From a virus, in the IMG/VR virus record IMGVR_UViG_3300033144_007429, positions 1-30,527 of that record: 30,527 nt of DNA. One strand, written 5' to 3'. Both the position numbers and the translations under genes were made by a program. This document shows, in pieces, positions 7,506 to 14,641 of this stretch (position 1 is the first letter of the stretch; each line of letters begins with the position of its first letter). The notes beneath the pieces are model-generated. The model was not told where the DNA came from. It was given only the letters and a program-made list of their open reading frames with translations, and ran no database searches.

Positions 7506-8993
7506 ATGCAACGAGTATCACCATTACAGGAATATGAACCAAAAGATTGGGCTGGTCTAACAACCAAGAACCACTTAGGGGCAATATACCAAGTGCAACC
7601 TCAGGATACGAGCAAGCTCGTAACCTTGCTGTATAAAGCGAACAGAGGTGTGAATTTTAACATTTTCTTACAACAGTTCGGAACCACCACTCTGGCAACA
7701 GATGATGACTTCCGCTGGAGATTACAGGGCAGTTCAAAGAAAAACATTCCACTTGTGGAATGTACGACAGCTGGATCAGCCATATCTTCTTCTTCTGTTG
7801 TTGGTAAGAATGGAGCACGATTCACGCTGACATTCCCTGAGCAGTATTTCTCTGATACCAACTTGATTGTTGGTGAACAAAACTCCGTCTACCCAATACG
7901 TATCGTCGGCATTCCGGTGCCAAATGGTTCGAATTGGGATTATGATTGTGAGTTATTTACAGGTGACCCGGACCTCTTCATTCCTTACACGGAATTGGCA
8001 GTAGGTAAAAGGTTCTCCAAGGAATGGTCAATCGTTGAGAAGACGTTGTCCATCAAAGGTGGAACCCCGAATTACACCTCACCATTCAGTATGCGCAACA
8101 CCTTCTCAATGATCCGTATGCAAGATACACGCCCGGGTAACATGATATCCAGGCCAGTAGCTTTCGCATGGAAAGCTGTGGATTCGTCCGGGAAGGAAAG
8201 TATCATGAAGACGTGGACGCAGTATGCTGACTGGGAATTTGAGCAGCAGTTCCAGGACATGAAAGATAAGCTGATCAATTTCTCCACCACAAACAAAGCT
8301 GATGACGGAACATTCAAGCAGGTTGGCTTGTCCGGATTCAAAATTGAGCAGGGTGCAGGTCTTGAGCAGCAAATCGAATCCGGGAATGTTTTATTCTACA
8401 ATGACTTCGATATTGACATCGAGTGGTTGACCGAAGCTATCATGGACCTAACTGATGACAACCAAGGAGGCTACGGCCAGACAAGGAGTGTTGTTATGAG
8501 GACAGGAAAATGGGGAGCTTACAACTTCCATAAGGCATTGAAGAATTATACCACATTATATACTCCTCTCCGTAATTTGGATATGTTGTCCAAGAAAGGT
8601 GACGGATGGAGTCTGCATGAAAACTTCATTGAGTATTGGGGTCCTGATGGAACCAAGCTCTCAGTGATGGTTGATCCTACATTTGATGACAGGGAACGGA
8701 ATAAGATCCTGCATCCCTCAGGAAAAGGTGTAGCACAGAGTTACGTATACCAGATCTTGAACGTAGGACGCTCAGGAGGAGAGAATAACATTAAGCTTGT
8801 CGCTGAAAAAGGAATGGAAGACTTTATGGGATATATCCCAGGACTGAGAGATCCCTTCCAGGCTCAGAGCCCGACTCGTTACATGGCTTCTCCAGAAGAC
8901 GGATACACATTCCACCGTGCATATGTTGGCGGCGTGATGGTGGTCGATCCTACAAGGTGCGCTACGATTAAGCCAAGCGTACTGGCAGCTTAG
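7506..8993 (+). CDS. Major capsid protein (HK97-type expected)
   Basis: 495 residues, in the capsid position after portal and scaffold. The opening SPLQEYEPKDWAGL and the stretches LQGSSKKNIPLVE, PIRIVGIPVPNGSNWDY, YTELAVGKRFSKEWS, ETLS-to-TMR-like IKGGTPNYTSPFSMRNT and the ending VVDPTRCATIKP match what I recall of capsid proteins from crAss-like and neighbouring Bacteroidota phages; the HK97 fold is inferred from that. There is no obvious cleavable delta domain. The gene has an A/T-rich leader (aaattaaatagttATG) without a Shine-Dalgarno sequence, yet should be among the most highly translated genes, as expected in Bacteroidota. It may be a client of the co-chaperonin encoded upstream. Confidence 0.82.
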   Translation: MQRVSPLQEYEPKDWAGLTTKNHLGAIYQVQPQDTSKLVTLLYKANRGVNFNIFLQQFGTTTLATDDDFRWRLQGSSKKNIPLVECTTAGSAISSSSVVGKNGARFTLTFPEQYFSDTNLIVGEQNSVYPIRIVGIPVPNGSNWDYDCELFTGDPDLFIPYTELAVGKRFSKEWSIVEKTLSIKGGTPNYTSPFSMRNTFSMIRMQDTRPGNMISRPVAFAWKAVDSSGKESIMKTWTQYADWEFEQQFQDMKDKLINFSTTNKADDGTFKQVGLSGFKIEQGAGLEQQIESGNVLFYNDFDIDIEWLTEAIMDLTDDNQGGYGQTRSVVMRTGKWGAYNFHKALKNYTTLYTPLRNLDMLSKKGDGWSLHENFIEYWGPDGTKLSVMVDPTFDDRERNKILHPSGKGVAQSYVYQILNVGRSGGENNIKLVAEKGMEDFMGYIPGLRDPFQAQSPTRYMASPEDGYTFHRAYVGGVMVVDPTRCATIKPSVLAA

Positions 8994-9008
8994 TAAATTT
9001 TTGTAATT

Positions 9009-9014
9009 AAGGAG
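9009..9014 (+). promoter_or_regulatory. Shine-Dalgarno sequence AAGGAG
   Basis: AAGGAG lies 13 nt before ATG 9028, a longer spacing than optimal. Most genes here lack such a site, so this one stands out. Confidence 0.5.
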
Positions 9015-9027
9015 ACAAAAAAACAGC

Positions 9028-9930
9028 ATGGAGACAATTAGTTCTTTGAAGTATTCTGCAGCAATTAATAAATTGCGTAAGCAGAAGTTCAAGGTAATAC
9101 CGATAACAAGGAAAGGCGGATGGGTCCCCGAATTTCATGATAGTGCTTTCATGAATGAAGGTTCTAAAATGGGAATCGTGGTCCCCGTTCTTCCCGGTAA
9201 TATCTTGGTAGATCCACTTCGTTATGAAGATGGTGAGAAATGGAGTAAAGCAGATCGAGCAGCATTAACAGCGGAACTCGGAAGAGAAAACCCTGATGAT
9301 TTCAATGTTCATAGTACGAAGAATTACTGGCGTGGCAACACGGTGGATATTGATCGTAGAGGTATGTTCCTGGATTGTTCGAAGATCGAAGATTTTGTTA
9401 AGTATCTTATTTTAATTTCCGATTCGGACAGAGTAGCTCCGGGCTGGGGATACAGATTTGAGAAGGGTACTTACAAATTTGCGGTCGTCGGAGAAGGTCA
9501 GGAAATTGAGGAGAATGTGACCAGAACGGAAGACATGAAACAGGCGTATATGCTCTTCGGGAAAATGGACAGTTCTGTTGATAAGATGAAAGATTTTCTG
9601 TTTGTCTATTACCTGCATAAGAAGGAGGCTAAACGGCCGCCGAGAGATGCAGGTGTTGACTGGTTAAAAGCCGAGATACAGAAAATCCTGGATGTAGATC
9701 TCTCATTATTCCTTGAGATATCCTCTGATGAAAAGTATGACACAAAATTGCTTATCATCAAATCCGTGGATGCAGGAGCCCTCTCGAGGGAAAGGCACCA
9801 ATATTTTATTCCTGGAGATGAGAAACCGGTCGGCGTTTTGGATGAGATGATAGAGTTTCTTGAAGATGATCGGAACCAGGAAGTGAAAATGAAGTTACTA
9901 CACCAAGTAGATAACGCGACGAAAAAATGA
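9028..9930 (+). CDS. Conserved virion-type protein after the capsid gene
   Basis: 300 residues, mixed alpha/beta and charged, with no membrane segment. I do not recognise a named domain. Notable stretches are KGGWVPEFHDSAFMNEGSK (about 30-48), NYWRGNTVDIDRRGMFLDCSKIEDFVKYLIL (split over ~98-130) and a helical second half ending in basic residues. It starts 34 nt after the capsid gene and overlaps the first ring-like gene by four bases (ATGA). A head-completion, minor capsid or internal protein is the likeliest role by position, and nothing in the sequence chooses between them. Confidence 0.75.
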   Translation: METISSLKYSAAINKLRKQKFKVIPITRKGGWVPEFHDSAFMNEGSKMGIVVPVLPGNILVDPLRYEDGEKWSKADRAALTAELGRENPDDFNVHSTKNYWRGNTVDIDRRGMFLDCSKIEDFVKYLILISDSDRVAPGWGYRFEKGTYKFAVVGEGQEIEENVTRTEDMKQAYMLFGKMDSSVDKMKDFLFVYYLHKKEAKRPPRDAGVDWLKAEIQKILDVDLSLFLEISSDEKYDTKLLIIKSVDAGALSRERHQYFIPGDEKPVGVLDEMIEFLEDDRNQEVKMKLLHQVDNATKK

Positions 9931-10607
9931 CAGGGCAGGAAATGATAGATAGCTTTAAGCAGTACTATGACCGGATAACGAACTTCTCGGCACCCGGTTA
10001 TGAGGATCCTGAGATATTGCTGTTTATCAATAATGCTCAAGATGAATTCGTCAAGGACAGAACATTTGGCAAGAGATTTCAGCCGCCTGCCCTGGAGGAT
10101 AACCAGAAGCGGGTGGCCGATCTCAGGCCATTGTTAAATAACGTAACAAGGACAGTAACAACAGGACCTGCAGGATTGTATTCTATAACCGGTCCAACGA
10201 ATTATTTGTACTATATAAGTTCCATGGCCAATGTGACCAGAACGAATCCGCCAATCACCGCAGAGTATGTTGAATGTACTTATATAAAGACTGAAGATTG
10301 GAGTAAGTTTAAGCAGAGCGCCGTTAATGTGACACATCATATTAATCCGGCAGTTTTCTCTGAAGGGCTTACCGATAAATTGATTTATGTTCAGGTTGAC
10401 TCACACACGACAGATGTTGCTAATGTTCTCTTGTCATACGTCGAACATCCGACGGCTATCGGCACCGGGACAGCAGAAGTTGACATGAGCCTTGAACCAC
10501 ACACACACCAAGAAATTGTAAATATTGCTGTTCGCCATGGCCTGCAGGTACAGCAAGATCCAAGATATCAGAGTCAGGTCACAGAACAAACTATCAAATC
10601 AGAATGA
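9927..10607 (+). CDS. Ring/head-tail adaptor-like protein 1
   Basis: 226 residues. The N-terminus (MTGQEMIDSFKQYYDRI) leads into ILLFINNAQDEFVKDRTFG, the 'FLNxAQDEFVxxR' helix shared with the two following proteins. The C-terminus has a beta strand LLSYVEHPTA and a helix starting HTHQEIVNIAVRHGL, again matching both neighbours. Such tandem helical proteins after the capsid gene are the ring (connector/adaptor) proteins that extend the portal channel in crAss-like phages. Both ends use ATGA stop/start overlaps, so translation of this group is probably coupled and stoichiometric. The family assignment is from pattern and order only. Confidence 0.7.
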   Translation: MTGQEMIDSFKQYYDRITNFSAPGYEDPEILLFINNAQDEFVKDRTFGKRFQPPALEDNQKRVADLRPLLNNVTRTVTTGPAGLYSITGPTNYLYYISSMANVTRTNPPITAEYVECTYIKTEDWSKFKQSAVNVTHHINPAVFSEGLTDKLIYVQVDSHTTDVANVLLSYVEHPTAIGTGTAEVDMSLEPHTHQEIVNIAVRHGLQVQQDPRYQSQVTEQTIKSE

Positions 10608-11515
10608 AACTGGTTGACCTACAAATAATGTTCCAGCAGAAAGCGGAGACCATAAACGCCGGCTTTTTTGATGCTATGCGTCCTACGACATTCGTTATCG
10701 CAAACTATCTTAACAAAGCGATCGATAGGTATATCCGCGAAAAGTTTCTGAACTTCCCCACACACGGCATCCGCCGGGCAAATATTCTTGCTAATATGGA
10801 TGTCCTCAAGGATATGGTTGAGAATACAGCTGCCCTTACAGAGGATAGTTTATCTGGATTCCCCCATGGTAGTGCAACGCTCAGGGTAATTCTGCCCACC
10901 AATATGCTGTCGCTGATATCAGTCTACTGCACATATACCAGATCTGATGTTCCCCCAATGACATCTGATGTTGTATTCTCTGAATTTGTACCACTCGAAG
11001 AGGCAAGAAAACTTGTTACCACCGATGCGAATAAACCGATATTCCCAAAACCGGTAGCATCCTACGAAAACGAATTCAGTCTTCTTCTGGTTGGAGACGC
11101 TTACACTACGGCATTCACCGACGTTAAAATACGCTATCTCAGGAAACCATTTGATCTGAGTTACACCTATCAGGAGCTTGAAGCAGATGATGTAGGATCC
11201 GATCTCAGCAATATAGACTCGATTGTGGCGACTGATAATTATTTTAGAGCATTTACCAAAGGAGTATATGTTCAGGATCCAGGACCTACGGGACTCACAT
11301 TCCAGGCTGGCGATAGAGTTAAAAAGGTATCCGGGCAAAATATTATAACCGGCACAGGATATCTGCTTTGGAAACAAAAGATCGGGGCTCCATATGGCCA
11401 GACCGATGAACCAGAATTACCAGAACATTTGCATGAAGAACTTGCAGATCTGGCAGTACAGATATTTATGGATGAGGCGAAGTTAAAATTGACTCCTAAA
11501 GCACAAACAGCATGA
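10604..11515 (+). CDS. Ring/head-tail adaptor-like protein 2
   Basis: 303 residues, second of three paralogues. The N-terminal helix VIANYLNKAIDRYIREKF corresponds to the FLNxAQ helix of its neighbours. IRYLRKPFDLSY matches LRYLRRPTRINI of the third copy, and LPEHLHEELADLAVQIFMDE matches the C-terminal helix of both. Compared with the other two it carries an insert of about 60 residues between the RYLRKP strand and the C-terminal helix (residues ~195-260: DSIVATDNYFRAF...VKKVSGQNIITG), which looks like a small beta domain. The insert could be a contact surface for the next ring. Four-base ATGA overlaps at both ends. Confidence 0.7.
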   Translation: MKLVDLQIMFQQKAETINAGFFDAMRPTTFVIANYLNKAIDRYIREKFLNFPTHGIRRANILANMDVLKDMVENTAALTEDSLSGFPHGSATLRVILPTNMLSLISVYCTYTRSDVPPMTSDVVFSEFVPLEEARKLVTTDANKPIFPKPVASYENEFSLLLVGDAYTTAFTDVKIRYLRKPFDLSYTYQELEADDVGSDLSNIDSIVATDNYFRAFTKGVYVQDPGPTGLTFQAGDRVKKVSGQNIITGTGYLLWKQKIGAPYGQTDEPELPEHLHEELADLAVQIFMDEAKLKLTPKAQTA

Positions 11516-12201
11516 CAGCCGAGGAAATGCAATATAACTTCGAATTAAAGCTGCATACTATAAGTAGCATGGATAAACCGTTTGAATCATACGATATCAA
11601 TCAGTTTCTGAATAAAGCGCAGGATGATCTTGTCGAAGAAAGATATAGTGCTCGTGACGGAGACCGCCGGGAAGCTTTTGAAAAAGATGAGAAGGTCCGT
11701 GCTGAATTGGCAGAGCTGATCCAGAATACTGCCATATCGTCTTTTGATAGTTTAGATTCCGCATTGCATACGAACGGAGCATTTGTGGATATCCCAAATG
11801 ATTTTTTGTATTCGCTGAAAGAAGAGTGCAGAGTTTATTATAATAACTGTAATAATGAGACAGCATACAATGATACCAGGGTGAAGCCGGTAGCTCACGA
11901 TGAGTATAATATGAACATCAACAATGCCTATAAGGCACCGTATAATGAACTCGTCTGGAGGCTGGATTACAACTCCACGACTGGAGACATGAAACGACAT
12001 GAGCTTATTACCGATGGAACGTACACAATAACGTCATATAAGTTAAGATATCTCAGAAGGCCGACCCGGATAAATATACTTGACGGTAGTGACTGTGAAT
12101 TAAACAGTAGCCTTCATGAAGAGATTATTGATCGGGCTATACAATTTGCTGGATCAACATTACCTCAACCAGAAAATGTTCAACAAAAAACAGAATCATG
12201 A
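11512..12201 (+). CDS. Ring/head-tail adaptor-like protein 3
   Basis: 229 residues, third tandem paralogue. It has the N-terminal INQFLNKAQDDLVEERY helix, a central domain with FVDIPNDFLYSLKEECRVYY (a strand-turn typical of adaptor proteins), LRYLRRPTRINI and the C-terminal LHEEIIDRAIQFA helix. The copies are far apart in sequence, so the duplications are old and each protein probably occupies its own layer of the channel. It begins and ends in ATGA overlaps. Confidence 0.7.
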   Translation: MTAEEMQYNFELKLHTISSMDKPFESYDINQFLNKAQDDLVEERYSARDGDRREAFEKDEKVRAELAELIQNTAISSFDSLDSALHTNGAFVDIPNDFLYSLKEECRVYYNNCNNETAYNDTRVKPVAHDEYNMNINNAYKAPYNELVWRLDYNSTTGDMKRHELITDGTYTITSYKLRYLRRPTRINILDGSDCELNSSLHEEIIDRAIQFAGSTLPQPENVQQKTES

Positions 12202-12461
12202 CAAGCAGAGGAATACTAAGCAGGATAGCCGCAAAAGCAGCACTTGCAAAAAAAGCTAAAAAAGCTAAAAAGGCACCCGTTGCTCCGAAAGTGGAGGAAC
12301 CAAAAACAATTCTAATGGTTGATGTGGAATCAGGGAAGGTACTTGAGACCTTCGCTTCCGTAGAGGAGGCCGTTGAGAAACAAGAACTTAATAGGCCCAA
12401 TTTACTTGGAGCCCTTAAGAATGGAAATAAATACAAAGGCACACACTGGAAAGAAGTGTAG
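12198..12461 (+). CDS. Small NUMOD1-like protein with Lys/Ala-rich N-terminus
   Basis: 87 residues. Residues 1-36 are basic and low-complexity (KKAKKAKKAPVAPK), like a histone H1-type tail. Residues ~40-86 (MVDVESGKVLETFASVEEAV, then NRPNLLGALKNGNKYKGTHW) follow the NUMOD1 pattern: a 'G.v...F.S..eA' strand-helix, 'I..aLk.g' recognition helix and terminal 'G..W'. NUMOD1 is a DNA-binding module normally attached to GIY-YIG or HNH homing nucleases; no nuclease domain is present here. Coupled by ATGA overlap to the ring-like genes, so it is made with virion proteins and may bind packaged DNA or be injected cargo. That role is inference. Confidence 0.6.
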   Translation: MTSRGILSRIAAKAALAKKAKKAKKAPVAPKVEEPKTILMVDVESGKVLETFASVEEAVEKQELNRPNLLGALKNGNKYKGTHWKEV

Positions 12462-12492
12462 GCAAGTTTTTTAAATTTAATATTTATATATC

Positions 12493-13791
12493 ATGACACA
12501 AAATGATGTAATGCAATTATTTATTGGTAAGGATGTTGGATCTGGAAGTCCTACACCTTCTGCTGCGGATATTATATCTGCAGCTGTCGACGCGCAATTA
12601 CTCGATGGCGAGATGTGTGTGACTAACGCACACAATGAAGTGTTGAGTGCTGCAAGTTGTTTGACAGACGACATTGTAAAAGAATCTGGAATAAAAGTTA
12701 TTCAACGAAGTGGATCGAAACTCCTGGAAAGCGATCTCATTATGCAGGAAACCATTACAAACTATAGGGGAACAACCGGTTCTGCCGGTGCTGAGCAGGT
12801 ATCCTATATTGGTTTTAATGGTGTAGCTGCCGGTGCATTAGAGGTGAATAACAGTACCCTCTATGTTGTCCGCATAGTTTTGAGGGAAACTTCTTTGACT
12901 GGCCAGGGACAAGAAATTATCCTGAACGCTCCTTATAAGAGCGATGCTGCTGCAACACAGCAGGAGATAGGAGATGGAATGGCCGTCAGTCTGAATAACG
13001 TCATGAAGCGTCAGGTAGTTCCTCCTGTCCGGGTTGATCTGGTATCTGATGCTGCTGTTGATAATGCAGATGCTTTTGATGAGGATGCAACTGTTGTAAA
13101 TGGACAGAACGCATTTGTCTGTGCAACAGGTACAGCTGGTGGTGACACCGTTGTTGTTGGTGATTATGTACGGTTTTCCGAAACTCCTGCTGTAACAGGG
13201 ACCGCCCTGACAGACGGACTATATAAGATTACCGCCATCGATCTTCCCAACTATACCGTTGACCGTGCCATTCAAGCTCCTTCGGGAAGTTATACGGCAT
13301 CCAAGGCAGTTGCAGAGATGATGCAATCAGCAGATGTGGTAGCTGGAGATCTCGGAATTAAACTGACTGGTATTGCCCGGACGTTCGCCATGCCCAAATG
13401 GAGGTATTCCAAGGTGTCCTTCCTGGCTGGATTGGATGATGGATTTGGAGCTACCACGGTAAGCTATACCACAGCGATGTCGCTTGGTGTGGGAACGTAT
13501 GCTCAGATTGCTGAACTGGAATGGGATCTGCTTGGAAATGACGGCGATATCTATCGCGGTGATTTCTTGTATGCTGCACATAAAACAGATGCAGATGCAG
13601 ATGCAACGTATTCTTGTCTGGGCCTGAATTACTACGGTAATCATCCCACACAGGGAGTTGGAGTTACTCCAAGGCGTTCCAAGCAACTGGTGCTTGCATT
13701 TGCCAAAGGACATGCAGACACCGAGGCAGCAGACATTGTAGTTGATATTTTTGATGCTTACACTACTCAGCTCAGTGGTTTAGCGGTTTAA
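12493..13791 (+). CDS. Virion structural protein, unknown family
   Basis: 432 residues, Ala/Val/Asp/Thr-rich with low Lys, the composition of a beta-rich structural protein. The N-terminus has helices SAADIISAAVDAQLLDG and LTDDIVKESGIKVI; the middle VVVGDYVRFSETPAVTGTAL then LYKITAIDLPNYTVDRAI looks like an Ig-like or beta-barrel insert (about 213-268); the end (VTPRRSKQLVLAFAKG, then VVDIFDAY) is well ordered. Tail tube, capsid decoration and head-fibre proteins are all possible, and I cannot decide. There is no Shine-Dalgarno sequence; the leader is ttaatatttatatatc. A G/C-rich hairpin follows its stop. Confidence 0.72.
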   Translation: MTQNDVMQLFIGKDVGSGSPTPSAADIISAAVDAQLLDGEMCVTNAHNEVLSAASCLTDDIVKESGIKVIQRSGSKLLESDLIMQETITNYRGTTGSAGAEQVSYIGFNGVAAGALEVNNSTLYVVRIVLRETSLTGQGQEIILNAPYKSDAAATQQEIGDGMAVSLNNVMKRQVVPPVRVDLVSDAAVDNADAFDEDATVVNGQNAFVCATGTAGGDTVVVGDYVRFSETPAVTGTALTDGLYKITAIDLPNYTVDRAIQAPSGSYTASKAVAEMMQSADVVAGDLGIKLTGIARTFAMPKWRYSKVSFLAGLDDGFGATTVSYTTAMSLGVGTYAQIAELEWDLLGNDGDIYRGDFLYAAHKTDADADATYSCLGLNYYGNHPTQGVGVTPRRSKQLVLAFAKGHADTEAADIVVDIFDAYTTQLSGLAV

Positions 13792-13815
13792 GATTTTCTT
13801 CTTCGGTCTACAGTT

Positions 13816-13846
13816 GGAAGACGGGGGTGTCAAAACCCCCACTTCC
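13816..13846 (+). other. Strong mRNA hairpin between structural genes
   Basis: GGAAG (13816-13820) plus GGGGG (13823-13827) pair with CCCCC (13836-13840) plus CTTCC (13842-13846), leaving a small internal loop (AC/A) and an eight-base loop. No T tract follows, so it is not a classical terminator. It sits 30 nt before the next start and may mark RNA processing or partial transcription attenuation. Confidence 0.55.
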
Positions 13847-13862
13847 TTATCTTAATTTAAAA

Positions 13863-13869
13863 AAGGAGG
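13863..13869 (+). promoter_or_regulatory. Strong Shine-Dalgarno sequence AAGGAGG
   Basis: AAGGAGG with a seven-base spacer before ATG 13877 is the best ribosome binding site in the window. It directly follows the hairpin at 13816-13846. Confidence 0.65.
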
Positions 13870-13876
13870 AAGAAAA

Positions 13877-14638
13877 ATGTTTGATCCTAATCTTGATTTA
13901 CAAGTAGTCCAAAGGTGTAGTTCATTCAGAATACACGATAAAACTGGTGTTGATTCCGGGAACGGTACTAAATGGGATGGCGGTTCTGGACTTACCGGAA
14001 CTACACTTACTTCAGCAGTTATTACAATTGTTGATACTGATGGTGGTGAGACAGACAATAATGTCCTCAGCCAAATACCTACACCGGTAACAGGCAATTT
14101 TATATTCACAGACATTGATGGTACATATGTCGATGGTCTTTATAATCTTATTTATAAGCTCAAGACCACTGATTTTACCATAGGTGCATACGGTGACTAT
14201 AGTGCTACGATAGATGGCACCGTATCAGTTACCGCTACTGCCCATGGACTTGTTACTGGACAGTATGCATCGATTACAGGAACAACGAATTATGATGGCG
14301 ACTTTTATGTAACCAGGTTAACTGATAATGCGTTTTACATAGGCGCTACATATGTTGCGGACGATGGAGCATCTACTGGTACAACGATGTACCTGAGTAC
14401 TTTTTACCCATATGTTCACTGCAGGGCGGAATCTGGTGTAAATGAGATGTACGCCAATCTATCAAGAATGACACCGGGAGCAAATCGAGATCAATATCGA
14501 GCAGATGCTGATACTGCATGGGGGCTACTTCAATCTCTTAAGAGTGCTATCACGTCATCCAATGTGGATGCGCTGGATAATATTCTTGCTGAGATTAACC
14601 AGATATTGGATTTTAGAGGAATTGAAATAAATTTCTAA
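13877..14638 (+). CDS. Virion protein with FCCH-like beta domain
   Basis: 253 residues. The N-terminal ~110 residues are Gly/Thr/Asp-rich beta sequence (KWDGGSGLTGTTLTSAVITI; then FIFTDIDGTYVDGLYNLIYK). Residues about 114-170 match the short domain often annotated in phage proteins as 'E1 FCCH-like': VTATAHGLVTGQYASITG, NYDGDFYVTRLTDNAFYIG and a closing GASTGT. The C-terminal ~80 residues are helical (RMTPGANRDQYRADADTAW, then LDNILAEINQILDFRG). The domain occurs in baseplate, tail-stub and fibre-connector proteins, so a tail-tip or fibre-attachment role is likely, supported by the fibre gene starting three bases after its stop. It has its own strong ribosome binding site. Confidence 0.72.
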   Translation: MFDPNLDLQVVQRCSSFRIHDKTGVDSGNGTKWDGGSGLTGTTLTSAVITIVDTDGGETDNNVLSQIPTPVTGNFIFTDIDGTYVDGLYNLIYKLKTTDFTIGAYGDYSATIDGTVSVTATAHGLVTGQYASITGTTNYDGDFYVTRLTDNAFYIGATYVADDGASTGTTMYLSTFYPYVHCRAESGVNEMYANLSRMTPGANRDQYRADADTAWGLLQSLKSAITSSNVDALDNILAEINQILDFRGIEINF

Positions 14639-14641
14639 GTT

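Noticed and set aside
12247-12272. A-rich runs (A7, A6, A5) as a possible programmed frameshift site
   Set aside because: They encode the Lys/Ala tail in a frame that stays open to a sensible C-terminus; no useful alternative frame or downstream structure was seen.
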